From Photobacterium chitinilyticum (lineage in GTDB: Bacteria > Pseudomonadota > Gammaproteobacteria > Enterobacterales > Vibrionaceae), in the NCBI RefSeq assembly GCF_004104355.1, contig NZ_RJLM01000003.1, positions 62,001 to 126,000 of the forward strand: 64,000 nucleotides of DNA, given 5' to 3'. Position 1 is the first letter of the stretch. Each line of letters begins with the position of its first letter. The notes beneath the pieces are model-generated. The model had not been told where the DNA came from, searched no databases, and saw only the letters and a list, made by a program, of their open reading frames with translations. The translations under genes were made by a program, and so were the position numbers. Of this stretch, positions 37,975 through 47,091 are shown in pieces.

Positions 37975-38892
37975 ATGAATAAATTAGTTGTTCTTGGTAG
38001 CGTGAATGCTGACCATGTATTGCAAGTAGCCTCTTTCCCACGCCCGGGAGAAACGTTACATGGCCACAGCTATTGTGTTATTCCCGGAGGCAAAGGGGCT
38101 AATCAGGCGGTTGCAGCAGCGCGTCTTGGCGCTGATATTGCCTTCATTGCCAGTGTCGGTGATGACAGTTTTGGCCGCGAGATGTGTGAAGCATTTGCCA
38201 GAGAAGGTATCAACACCGAAGCCGTAATGATTGAAGAAGGCATGCCAACAGGCATTGCTATGATCCAGGTTGCTGCGACGGGTGAAAACAGTATTTGTAT
38301 TTCAGCAGAAGCCAACGGCAGCCTCAGCCCTTCACGTATTGAACCTCACCATCACCTTATTAAGAATGCCGATACTCTGCTGATGCAGCTTGAAACGCCA
38401 ATCGAAACCATTGAAGCAGCCGCCAAGGTCGCCAAGCAGTCAGGGACACGCGTGGTTCTCAATCCTGCCCCTGCGCAACCATTAGCAGATGACTTATTGC
38501 AACTTGTTGATATGATTACACCAAATGAAACTGAAGCAGAACTGCTGACGGGTGTTAAAGTAGAAGATATGGCCTCGGCACAACATGCAGCAGATGTGCT
38601 GCATAGCAAAGGCATCAAACAGGTAATGATCACGCTTGGCAGTCAAGGGGTATGGTTCAGCCAAAATGGCGAAGGCCAACAAGTTCTTGGGTTCCGCGTC
38701 GAGGCGAAAGATACAACGGCAGCCGGCGATACTTTCAACGGCGCACTACTTACCGCGATGCAGGAAGGTCGAGCATTAGAACCCGCGATTCGATTTGCTC
38801 ATGCCGCCGCTGCAATTTCAGTTACACGTATGGGTGCTCAGACTTCCATTCCACACCGTAGAGAAGTGGAACGCTTTCTAATAGAGCACTAA
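37975..38892 (+). CDS. rbsK: Ribokinase
   Basis: A 305-residue PfkB-family kinase that makes ribose 5-phosphate. N-terminal GSVNADHVLQV, the sugar-binding PGGKGANQAVAAARLGA, and the C-terminal catalytic DTTAAGDTFNGALL (anion hole and base) are intact. It is downstream of rbsB after a 161-base gap that contains the hairpin; read-through is likely. Confidence 0.96.
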   Translation: MNKLVVLGSVNADHVLQVASFPRPGETLHGHSYCVIPGGKGANQAVAAARLGADIAFIASVGDDSFGREMCEAFAREGINTEAVMIEEGMPTGIAMIQVAATGENSICISAEANGSLSPSRIEPHHHLIKNADTLLMQLETPIETIEAAAKVAKQSGTRVVLNPAPAQPLADDLLQLVDMITPNETEAELLTGVKVEDMASAQHAADVLHSKGIKQVMITLGSQGVWFSQNGEGQQVLGFRVEAKDTTAAGDTFNGALLTAMQEGRALEPAIRFAHAAAAISVTRMGAQTSIPHRREVERFLIEH

Positions 38893-38902
38893 TAAGTCAA
38901 TC

Positions 38903-38947
38903 GCCTATATGGCCTAACCCTTCTGTTGTTGGATTGGCTATATAGGC
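38903..38947 (+). promoter_or_regulatory. Hairpin between rbsK and rbsR
   Basis: GCCTATATGGCC (38903-38914) pairs with GGCTATATAGGC (38936-38947) over 12 bp with one G-U pair. No T-run, so it may attenuate read-through into rbsR. Confidence 0.5.
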
Positions 38948-38983
38948 AATACCAGATTTCTGGTATGTGTCAGGGAGAATTCA

Positions 38984-39988
38984 ATGGCGACAATAAAAGA
39001 CGTTGCTAAACATGCCGGAGTATCCACCTCCACGGTTAGTCACGTCCTGAATAAAACGCGCTTTGTCAGCGAAGATATTTCAGTTCGCGTACAAGCTGCC
39101 GTAAAAGAGTTGAACTACGCGCCATCAGCCCTCGCCCGCAGCCTTAAGGTCAATCACACCCGTACATTTGGCATGTTGGTAACAACATCGACCAACCCTT
39201 TCTTCGGCGAAGTTGTCAAAGGCGTCGAGCGTCGATGCTACCAACAGGGCTATAACCTGATCCTGTGTAATACCGAAGGTGATGTCGAGCGTATGCACTC
39301 GAACCTTGATACCCTGCTGCAAAAACGTGTTGATGGTCTGCTGTTGATGTGCAGCGAAGTTGAAGGCAAAGAGTTTGACCTTTTCACCCGCCACCAACCA
39401 GTACCAACCGTGGTAATGGACTGGGGGCCTATCGATTTCCCTAGCGACAAGATCCAGGATAACTCCCATCACGGCGGATACCTGGCAACAAGGCACCTTA
39501 TAGAGCAAGGACACAAACGCATCGGTTGCCTAACGGGCCCATTAGATAAGCTTCCTGCTCAGCAACGTCTTTCTGGCTTTATACAGGCGATGGAAGAGGC
39601 AAAACTGGAGATTAACAAAGACTGGATTGTCTCCGGCAGCTTTGAATGCGAGGGTGGCGAAGTTGCTTTCAATCAGCTCTATGAACGGGGAACACTTCCT
39701 ACAGCATTGTTTGTCTGTAATGACATGATGGCGATGGGTGTGATCAATACGGCACACAAAAAAGGCCTGTCAGTCCCTGATGATTTATCCATTGTTGGTT
39801 ACGATGACATTAAGCTTGCTAAATACATAACGCCGTCACTGACGACGATCCACCAGCCCAAACATCGGCTTGGCCAGCAGGCTGTCGATACCCTGCTGGA
39901 TAAGATCCAGAGCAAGCGCGAAAGCAACCAGATAATTCAACTCGAGCCGACTCTTGTTGAACGCGACAGTGTGAAATCATTACAATAG
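38984..39988 (+). CDS. rbsR: Ribose operon repressor
   Basis: A 334-residue LacI-family repressor. The N-terminal helix-turn-helix MATIKDVAKHAGVSTSTVS is standard and is followed by a periplasmic-binding-protein-like domain (GMLVTTSTNPFFGEVVKGVE). It probably binds the operators upstream of rbsD and is released by ribose. Last gene of the cluster. Confidence 0.95.
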   Translation: MATIKDVAKHAGVSTSTVSHVLNKTRFVSEDISVRVQAAVKELNYAPSALARSLKVNHTRTFGMLVTTSTNPFFGEVVKGVERRCYQQGYNLILCNTEGDVERMHSNLDTLLQKRVDGLLLMCSEVEGKEFDLFTRHQPVPTVVMDWGPIDFPSDKIQDNSHHGGYLATRHLIEQGHKRIGCLTGPLDKLPAQQRLSGFIQAMEEAKLEINKDWIVSGSFECEGGEVAFNQLYERGTLPTALFVCNDMMAMGVINTAHKKGLSVPDDLSIVGYDDIKLAKYITPSLTTIHQPKHRLGQQAVDTLLDKIQSKRESNQIIQLEPTLVERDSVKSLQ

Positions 39989-40037
39989 TCGCTGCATTAA
40001 TAATTACAATAACCCGTGTATCATACTCTATAGCGGC

Positions 40038-40063
40038 AAACTCCGGGCAGAAGTCCGGAATTT
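40038..40063 (+). terminator. Probable terminator of the rbs cluster
   Basis: AAACTCCGG and CCGGAATTT form a 9-bp stem with one mismatch and an 8-base loop, followed by TTGTC. A weak terminator candidate about 50 bases past rbsR. Confidence 0.45.
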
Positions 40064-40092
40064 GTCTTAACTGCAACTTTTCGCCCCAACGA

Positions 40093-40962
40093 TTAAGAGG
40101 ATGCTTTTGACTCTTCCTCATTCAAGCTCAGATAATAATCTTTCAAAGTATGACGACCATACTGTGGCGCAACCATCTCAATTCCCATCACCGTCAGAAA
40201 AAACTCAAACGGACCGTAAAACTTGCTGCTAGTAAGAGTAGTTAGCAGTTTGCAGGCTGCCACTCTGCACCAATCGGGGATGTGCGTTACTTTGGCCGTT
40301 TTTCCCAAGGCCTGGAATGCAGTCATGGCGATATCGTTCTGGCTGAGAGTCTGCGGCCCACCAACATTGACCACTTTTTCTGCTCCGGCAATCGCATCGA
40401 TACAGACTTCAGCCAAGTCCTCACCGTGAATAGGGTTACCTCTCAACTTCCCGTCCCCAAACAGATACACTCTCCCCTTCTTTGCCATATGGTAAATTTC
40501 TGACATGTCCGAAAAAAAGCCATTCGGTCGTATGACGCAATAATCTAGCCCTGAGCTTTTAAGCTGCTCGACAAAAGCTTCTTTTGCCTGAAAAATTTTC
40601 AAGTGTTTTAACGTGTCACCATTTAAAGCTGATACATAGATGAATTTTCTGACCCCACTCTGTTTTGCCTGCTGTAACAGGTTCATATTGGCCTGATAAT
40701 CAACATCCATGTATGTCAGACCGTCTTTCTGTCTCGTTATACCAACCGTTGAGATAACAGCATCCACACCTTCGCAGCAGGCCGACAAAGATTCCGGATT
40801 AGTCACTTCGGCTTCAATTACCTCATATAACTCTCTTTCTTGAGCGGTCAGCCTTGATGCGTTCCGAACTACCGCACTAACAAGGAAACCTCTTCTCTTA
40901 AGCTCGTGCGCTACATAGCGCCCTAGGTACCCTGTCGCTCCGGCCAAAAGTACTCTTTCCAT
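40093..40962 (-). CDS. NAD(P)-binding SDR/NmrA-like protein
   Basis: A 289-residue atypical SDR. RVLLAGATGYLGRYVAHELK is the Rossmann motif (GATGYLG) and DAVISTVGITRQ follows. There is no clear Tyr-x-x-x-Lys catalytic pair in the usual place (FIYVSALNGDTLK), as in NmrA-type proteins. It may be a redox sensor or modify a small molecule. Start set at ATG 40962 with GAGAGGG upstream. Substrate unknown. Confidence 0.85.
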   Translation of the reverse strand: MERVLLAGATGYLGRYVAHELKRRGFLVSAVVRNASRLTAQERELYEVIEAEVTNPESLSACCEGVDAVISTVGITRQKDGLTYMDVDYQANMNLLQQAKQSGVRKFIYVSALNGDTLKHLKIFQAKEAFVEQLKSSGLDYCVIRPNGFFSDMSEIYHMAKKGRVYLFGDGKLRGNPIHGEDLAEVCIDAIAGAEKVVNVGGPQTLSQNDIAMTAFQALGKTAKVTHIPDWCRVAACKLLTTLTSSKFYGPFEFFLTVMGIEMVAPQYGRHTLKDYYLSLNEEESKASS

Positions 40963-41054
40963 GAAATACCCTCTCTCGCTGAAATTTAGAATGGTACACA
41001 CTGCACCAGCCCATGTATTAGTTTGTTTCGTGTTATAGAGGCAATATTAAATTA

Positions 41055-41648
41055 CTACTCACCCAACGGACGATACGGCTCTTCTTTCGGTAGATGACTT
41101 AATAGTAACTTGATATAGAACATTGGCAGGAACCACTCTAGACCGGTTGGCTGTTCAAGCGCATAGAGAGTAATAAGCAATGAACCAACATATAAGATCA
41201 TCGCAATTGACCTCTGTAAATACAAAGCCGAACTTATTATCAAATAAGCGGCAACCAACATGTAGCCGCTCGTTACGGCGATCCAAGTCAGATCGAATGA
41301 GAGAAAAAGCCAGGAAACAACAATTAAATGAACTAAATGTACCGAGATGAAAGTCATATGCTGCTTTATTCCCTGCCCGTCTCGATGAAACCATCGCTTA
41401 GCACTTGATGTTGAATTGGTGATTATTCCGCCTGTAATATCAAAGGCGAGAAAGGCACAAATCACTTGCTGAACTAATGACCACCCTGTATCAATCCAAG
41501 CTGCATATAGCAAAGAAACAATAACGGCGATTACTGGGGGAATCGTTTGAAGACGCACTTCCGCGCATGTTGCTCCAGGGCCAAACAGCTTGTCGATAGC
41601 CCCAGCCATCCCTTTCCTTGGCTTTGGATAGTTCCAGTTAATTGCCAT
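41055..41648 (-). CDS. Multi-pass membrane protein of unknown function
   Basis: A 197-residue protein with about five predicted membrane segments (for example ITGGIITNSTS precedes WLFLSFDLTWIAVTSGYML). The N-terminus is basic (NWNYPKPRKG). I recognise no family. A good ribosome binding site (AAGGAA, 9 bases) precedes the ATG. It stands alone, 92 bases upstream of the SDR gene on the same strand. Confidence 0.75.
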   Translation of the reverse strand: MAINWNYPKPRKGMAGAIDKLFGPGATCAEVRLQTIPPVIAVIVSLLYAAWIDTGWSLVQQVICAFLAFDITGGIITNSTSSAKRWFHRDGQGIKQHMTFISVHLVHLIVVSWLFLSFDLTWIAVTSGYMLVAAYLIISSALYLQRSIAMILYVGSLLITLYALEQPTGLEWFLPMFYIKLLLSHLPKEEPYRPLGE

Positions 41649-42048
41649 AACGATATTTCCTTATCTAAGGTTTCAATTTCGTCAATCACAGAGTTCGACT
41701 GTTTTGTGACCGTTTAACTCAAACCTTCGTTATTCCGACCACCTGGACTATAAAATTACCACTTTGCTTGAAAGCCATCAAGCGTTATGGTCCAACCGGA
41801 CTAAAAATAAGGGAATACGCCTAAGATCATTACTCACAACCAACACAAACAAAATATTGCAGAGCAAGGCTAACCAGGAACAAGCTATATCGAAAAGTAC
41901 CCAGTACTTAGGCTAAGACAAATCAAAACAGGTTTATTGTATGTTGCAGGGGGGACTAGGGCACCTGACGGCGGTAGATCTACTGATTGGAATAAATCGC
42001 TGAATGGATCAATACAATTTTGAAGGAAAATAGGAGGGGTAGATATAA
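41649..42048. other. Gene-free stretch
   Basis: No supported gene. A short open frame on the plus strand around 41900-42020 has no start codon and no ribosome binding site. A GC-rich patch (about 41945-41985) stands out in an otherwise mixed sequence; I could not assign it. Confidence 0.4.
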
Positions 42049-42074
42049 AAAATGCTGGCCTTAGCCAGCATTTT
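42049..42074 (-). terminator. Terminator of the cold shock gene
   Basis: AAAATGCTGGC and GCCAGCATTTT form an 11-bp stem with a 4-base loop, followed by T-rich sequence on the minus strand, 25 bases past the stop. Confidence 0.92.
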
Positions 42075-42098
42075 CTTATTCAAAGATAAATCTTCGAA

Positions 42099-42308
42099 TT
42101 ACAGCTTAGTTACGTTAGCTGCCTGAAGACCTTTCTGGCCTTGCTCAGTTTCGAAAGCAACTTTTTGACCTTCTGCAAGAGTCTTGAAACCTTCAGAAGC
42201 GATAGCACGGAAGTGAACGAATACGTCAGCGCCGCCGTTGTCTTGAGTGATGAAACCGAAACCTTTCTCTTCGTTGAACCACTTAACGATACCAGTTGAT
42301 TTAGACAT
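42099..42308 (-). CDS. CspA-family cold shock protein
   Basis: A 69-residue single cold-shock domain. [19 protein letters not shown] (RNP1) and DVFVHFRAI (RNP2) are the nucleic-acid-binding motifs. It acts as an RNA chaperone. The upstream region to 42587 is free of genes and may give a long leader, typical of cold-inducible csp mRNAs. The exact csp paralogue cannot be named. Confidence 0.95.
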   Translation of the reverse strand: MSKSTGIVKWFNEEKGFGFITQDNGGADVFVHFRAIASEGFKTLAEGQKVAFETEQGQKGLQAANVTKL

Positions 42309-42587
42309 GATTATATCCTAATTTTTTAACAAATAATTCGCATAATGCGTGTATAGCCGGGAAAAGAATTACTTATGTGAGGAATAATTATGAATGGAAA
42401 CTTCATGACACTAACTGGTAAAGCAGATGTAGAGAAGCGTTCTAATAGCATAATTTTGTATTTCATATAAATAGGTCTGATTACAGGCCGACGACAATAG
42501 TACCAGCATTTCTGAATTTGTATAGTGTTTTTATCACTTATTTCAAACAGCTCTGCCTCTGTGGCGAAACGATAGCAGCAACGAATA

Positions 42588-42745
42588 TTAAATCACCAAT
42601 CCACCATCTATTATCAATATCTGACCGGTGATAAATGAGGAGCTGTCGCTTGCCAGACACAGGTCCTTCAGCAAATATCTTCCGATTTCCCCATACGCTC
42701 AGGAGCCATCAGCGCCTGCTGCCAACCGCGACTTAATGGGCTTGG
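42588..42745 (-). pseudogene. C-terminal remnant of a short-chain dehydrogenase
   Basis: On the minus strand two adjacent frames encode the end of a classical SDR: PLSRGWQQALMAPERMG in one, then EIGRYLLKDLCLASDSSSF and ITGQILIIDGGLVI followed by a stop in the next. The order and the ITGQ-x-x-x-IDGG block are the SDR C-terminus. A single-base shift separates them and no N-terminal part exists upstream, so it is a decayed fragment. Confidence 0.8.
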
Positions 42746-42850
42746 ATAAAATATGAGAGTGAGCCTATTCAAGCGCACAACAAGGAAGCCCCTTCCTACT
42801 CAGGCAGACCAACGCCTTTATGATAGCTTCAAGGTCTATCAATGAGGCAC

Positions 42851-42880
42851 AAAAAAGCCGGGCTAGTGCCCGGCTTTTTT
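42851..42880 (-). terminator. Terminator of deaD
   Basis: AAAAAAGCCGGGC and GCCCGGCTTTTTT form a 13-bp stem with a 4-base loop, 13 bases past the deaD stop. Confidence 0.94.
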
Positions 42881-42892
42881 TAAATCGTTTTA

Positions 42893-44779
42893 TTAAGCGT
42901 CTTGACGAGGCTTACGATCACGACGTGGACGCTGTTCAGCTGATCCATGGTTACGCTCACCACGGTAGCTACCACGATTGTCGCCACCACGGTTACGGTC
43001 GAAACGACGCTCGCCGTCACGACCACCGCCACGGTTACCATCACGGTTGCCACGGTAGCCACCACGGTTACCATCACGGCCACCACCGCCACGGTGCTCA
43101 CGAAGAACTTCACCTTCAACAACAACAGCTTTCACATCGTTTTGACGAATGCGTAGTTTCTTAAGCTGTGCTGCAACTTCCGCAGTCATCTTCTTAGGAA
43201 GTTGAACAAAGGTGTGTGCAGGAGCCAGTTTAATCGCACCGATGAACTCTTTGCTTAGGCCAAGTTCGTTTGCAATTGCGCCAACGATATCTTTAACCTG
43301 AACACCTTGCTCACGACCAACCTGAAGCTGATAAGTATCCCAGTCAGCGTTGTTGTATGAACGACGCTCACGACGCTCACCACCACGCTCACCACCTCGG
43401 TCATCACGACGACGCTCACGACGCTGCTTGTCACGCTCGATAGCAGCAATCATCGGGTCTGGGCCTTTGTAGAACAGAGGACGGTTACCCTGCTGACGCT
43501 GAAGAAGCATTGCTGCAAGTGTTGTTGCATCTACTTCGATAGACTCTTGTAGTTTTTCTACAAGCTCTACGAATGCTTCAACATTTACCTGCTCTTTTTG
43601 AACCGCTAATTCTTCACCAAGGCGGTTCAGACGCGATGCTGCAACAAGATCACGGTTTGGAAGTTGGATTTCTTCCATACGAGACTTAGTTACACGCTCG
43701 ATGGTACGCAGCATGCGGATTTGGTTAGTGCGAACAAGAAGGATCGCTTTACCAGCACGACCAGCACGGCCTGTACGGCCAATACGGTGAATGTACGACT
43801 CAACATCGAATGGGATGTCGTAGTTAAATACGTGAGTAATACGAGGCACATCAAGACCACGAGCCACAACGTCAGTTGCAACTAGGATATCGATCACACC
43901 TTTCTTGATGTGATCAACTGTACGTTCACGTAGAGACTGAGGAATATCGCCGTGCAGTGCAGCAGCTTTAAAGCCACGAGCAGACAGCCAATCAGCTAAA
44001 CGCTCGGTATCTTGACGTGTACGTACGAATACGATTGACGCATCAGTTTCTTCAGTTTCAAGAAGACGACTCATTGCTTCGTCTTTCTCTACGCCTTTAA
44101 CAACCCAGAACTGCTGCTCTACCTGAGATACAGTACGGTTTTCGCCAGCAACGTCGATACGTGCAGGACTACGTAGGAAGCGATCAACGATTTCTTTAAC
44201 GATTGGAGGCATAGTTGCAGAGAACAGAACGCGCTGTGCTGATTCTGGAGCCTGCTCCATGATCCAAGTTACATCATCAACGAAACCCATTTTTAGCATT
44301 TCATCAGCTTCATCAAGTACAAACGTGTGTACTTCATCAAGGTGTAGACGATCACGAGTAATCAGGTCTTTTACACGACCAGGAGTACCGACAACAATGT
44401 GAGCACCATTTTTCAGTGCACGCATTTGATCAACGATAGATGCACCACCGTAAATCTCAAGTACTTTTAGGCCCTTGATGTTTTGACCTAGAACTTTAAT
44501 TTCTGCTGCAACCTGAATTGCAAGCTCACGAGTTGGAGCCATAACAATTGCTTGTGGCTTATGCTGGCCAAGGTCAAGCTTGTTCAGAAGCGGTAGTGAG
44601 AACGCTGCTGTTTTACCAGTACCTGTCTGTGCTTTACCAAGCGCATCAGTACCAGTTAGTAGTAGAGGAATTGACGCCGCCTGAATTGGAGTCGGCGCAA
44701 CGAAGCCCATTGAGTCAAGTGCGGATAGTAGTGTGTCGGCCAGTTCTAACTGACGAAATTCTGTAACAGATTCTTGCAT
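42893..44779 (-). CDS. deaD: DEAD-box RNA helicase DeaD (CsdA)
   Basis: A 628-residue helicase. Motifs in order: Q motif PTPIQAASIP, Walker A AQTGTGKTAA, PTRELAIQ, DEAD box VLDEADEM, SAT (FSATMP) and the C-terminal HRIGRTGRAGRAG. A DeaD RNA-binding domain follows, then a long Arg/Gly-rich tail (about residues 560-628, RGG repeats). It unwinds structured RNA in ribosome assembly and mRNA decay, and is often cold-induced. Start set at ATG 44779; an upstream 38-codon extension is unsupported. Confidence 0.95.
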   Translation of the reverse strand: MQESVTEFRQLELADTLLSALDSMGFVAPTPIQAASIPLLLTGTDALGKAQTGTGKTAAFSLPLLNKLDLGQHKPQAIVMAPTRELAIQVAAEIKVLGQNIKGLKVLEIYGGASIVDQMRALKNGAHIVVGTPGRVKDLITRDRLHLDEVHTFVLDEADEMLKMGFVDDVTWIMEQAPESAQRVLFSATMPPIVKEIVDRFLRSPARIDVAGENRTVSQVEQQFWVVKGVEKDEAMSRLLETEETDASIVFVRTRQDTERLADWLSARGFKAAALHGDIPQSLRERTVDHIKKGVIDILVATDVVARGLDVPRITHVFNYDIPFDVESYIHRIGRTGRAGRAGKAILLVRTNQIRMLRTIERVTKSRMEEIQLPNRDLVAASRLNRLGEELAVQKEQVNVEAFVELVEKLQESIEVDATTLAAMLLQRQQGNRPLFYKGPDPMIAAIERDKQRRERRRDDRGGERGGERRERRSYNNADWDTYQLQVGREQGVQVKDIVGAIANELGLSKEFIGAIKLAPAHTFVQLPKKMTAEVAAQLKKLRIRQNDVKAVVVEGEVLREHRGGGGRDGNRGGYRGNRDGNRGGGRDGERRFDRNRGGDNRGSYRGERNHGSAEQRPRRDRKPRQDA

Positions 44780-44992
44780 TGGGATCCCAATATATAATCT
44801 AACGTAAAACGGGGCCCCTTTGGCTTTAAACGGTTCTGCAACAGCAACCACAAGCATGGGCCTCGACGATTTGAGGCGCGCATTGTGCGCCATTACTCGA
44901 TAAAATGCCAGAAAAAATTGAGCGTTGTCACAAATTAACTTTCAAAAACCTATTTATTGTACAATAAGCTTGCCACTTAAACATGTTTCACA

Positions 44993-46684
44993 TTATTTAG
45001 GGTGTTCGTTTTGCCCATCCCATTGATAAAACTGATCTCTGCCGCACTTCTTTGCCATATACAATGCACGATCAGCACCTTCGATTAACTTCTCACGGCC
45101 AATATCATTACTCGGAGTTAAGGTCTGGCATCCTAGGCTGATTGTTACCTGCCCTTTATCAACGCCTTCGTGGGTTAGTGCCAACTGACTAATTTTGGCC
45201 TGCAACTCTGACGCAATTAATGCCGCTGTTTGCGTATCAACTTTTGGCAATAAGCAAACAAATTCTTCACCGCCATATCGGCTAAAAAGCGACTTTTGAT
45301 ACGGTTTCACTGCTTTCTCTAAAGAAGTCGCTATTTTCTTTAAACAATGATCCCCTTCCAGGTGGCCGTATGTGTCATTAAATAACTTAAAATTATCCAC
45401 ATCAATCATGATCAAACTGAGCGGCACTTGCCTTTCCAGTGCTTTTTGCCAATAGCGTGTTAATGTCAGGTCAAAAAGGCGTCGATTGGCTATTCCTGTC
45501 AAGCCATCCTGCATAGACCATTGCTCCAACCGTTGGTTGGCATCCCCAAGGGCTCGATTAGTTGCTTGAAGCTCCTCGGTTCTCTTTAGCACACGCTCTT
45601 CCAACTGGGCATTTAGACTAGTTAGCTGCTCATAATTTCGCTTAATCACAATCTGCTGCCCCAATGCGGCACCAAATAGCTTTAGAATTTCTTTTTGATG
45701 TTCGCTAAGCATCCGTTGGCTAATCAGGTTATCCGCCGCAATCCAGCCTATGCAGTCATTGCCGTTCCACATCGCAATCATCGCATTCCACCCCGTCCCT
45801 ACTTGATTAGTTCCATAGTAGAGCGGTGCATTTTCTTTAACGACAACATAATCTTTCCTGCTCAGCGCCTCATGCACCAACGGGTGGTCTGGTATCTTAC
45901 TCGTAAAATCAGAACGTGGTACAAGGTTGCCTTGAGGATCCGTTCCATAAGTCCCTTGCATTTTATTCGTTTCAAAGTCAGTTAAAAAGATCGCCATCCG
46001 ATCGATACCAAGGTATTTCCGACCGAGAAAAATAGCATTATGGTAAAGCTGATCGAGATCGCTTGCTTTTGACAAGCTCAGTGTTACCTCTTGTAAGTTT
46101 CTCAATAACGCCAGATATTCGTTTATTGAATGCTTACGGACCTCCAGTTCCGCTTCCACACTTCGCCTTGTAAGATGGTGGTCGAGAGCTTCCTGTCGCA
46201 ACACCCGAGCACTGATATCCGATGCCAGCAGAAGTAACAAATTACCAATATGCTCTTCGTTCTCCTCGAAGAAAGTCGGCTCTTGAGTCTCTGCATAGAT
46301 GAAGGCTACATTGCTGCTATGCATCTTTATGGGCAGCAACAATTGACACCATTCATTATTACTTTCACGCCAAATCGCTTTATAAGGCTTGTCCACACTT
46401 GCCTTGACATAGCGGCCACTGTATTTTGCCTGCTTTAGCAATTCCGCAGGTACGCCGTTATATTCATCCAAAGAGAGTGTTGTGCTGTAGTACTTGAATT
46501 CATCATCAGTCAGGCTTGATAGCACCTTAGTTTGGTAATTCTGTTCTACCATCAGTGTCAGGTAGCTAAACTTTAGCTCCTTCCTTAATACCGAAAGCAA
46601 GCAGTGACACCAACGTTCCATATTTGCCTGACGTGCCAGCAAATCCACGAGCTGATTAAATTCGTCTTTCAAGCTTACAACCAT
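44993..46684 (-). CDS. GAF-domain diguanylate cyclase
   Basis: A 563-residue soluble protein. An N-terminal helical segment and GAF-like sensor regions (KYLGIDRMAIFLTDFETNKM is a GAF core) are followed by a coiled coil (LNAQLEERVLKRTEELQAT) and a GGDEF domain with the intact active site RYGGEEF. No RxxD inhibitory site is visible before it. It should make cyclic-di-GMP. The ATG at 46684 has AGGGTGA upstream. Confidence 0.92.
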   Translation of the reverse strand: MVVSLKDEFNQLVDLLARQANMERWCHCLLSVLRKELKFSYLTLMVEQNYQTKVLSSLTDDEFKYYSTTLSLDEYNGVPAELLKQAKYSGRYVKASVDKPYKAIWRESNNEWCQLLLPIKMHSSNVAFIYAETQEPTFFEENEEHIGNLLLLLASDISARVLRQEALDHHLTRRSVEAELEVRKHSINEYLALLRNLQEVTLSLSKASDLDQLYHNAIFLGRKYLGIDRMAIFLTDFETNKMQGTYGTDPQGNLVPRSDFTSKIPDHPLVHEALSRKDYVVVKENAPLYYGTNQVGTGWNAMIAMWNGNDCIGWIAADNLISQRMLSEHQKEILKLFGAALGQQIVIKRNYEQLTSLNAQLEERVLKRTEELQATNRALGDANQRLEQWSMQDGLTGIANRRLFDLTLTRYWQKALERQVPLSLIMIDVDNFKLFNDTYGHLEGDHCLKKIATSLEKAVKPYQKSLFSRYGGEEFVCLLPKVDTQTAALIASELQAKISQLALTHEGVDKGQVTISLGCQTLTPSNDIGREKLIEGADRALYMAKKCGRDQFYQWDGQNEHPK

Positions 46685-47091
46685 ATTCACCCTAACCTTC
46701 CGAGTCTTGCTGGTGTGCTGAACACATCTTCTTTTATGATAGTTATCATAGTTATCTTATTTACCAGAAACTTATGATTGTAGTAACCACTATTTCTGAG
46801 AGTGTGACGCCTTGCAGCCGAAAGTAATACAAACAATATGTATCTATTAAGCATCCTCTCGCTTTTCCGACCAGTCAAAAATAGTCATTTTTACCTTATT
46901 TTCAACACGTTAGGTAATAAAGCCCATTCAATCAATATGGTGACAGGCTACAGATAGGCACTGTGAATACAATCGCAATCATAAACAAGTTAAAAACCAC
47001 AAATAAATAGGCCGTTTGATAGGCTATAGAGCTTGGTTTTAGCGCATGAAGGCCTTATAGTGTGTCGGTTCACAATCTGAGACCGGGCATA
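46685..47091. other. Divergent promoter region between the cyclase gene and rnb
   Basis: No gene seen. The 407-base stretch is AT-rich and must hold promoters for both divergent genes; I could not pick out specific sites. Confidence 0.4.

Noticed and set aside
42820-43164. His-rich 114-codon open frame on the plus strand
   Set aside because: It is the antisense of the Arg/Gly-rich tail of deaD; the odd composition comes from the repeats of the real gene.
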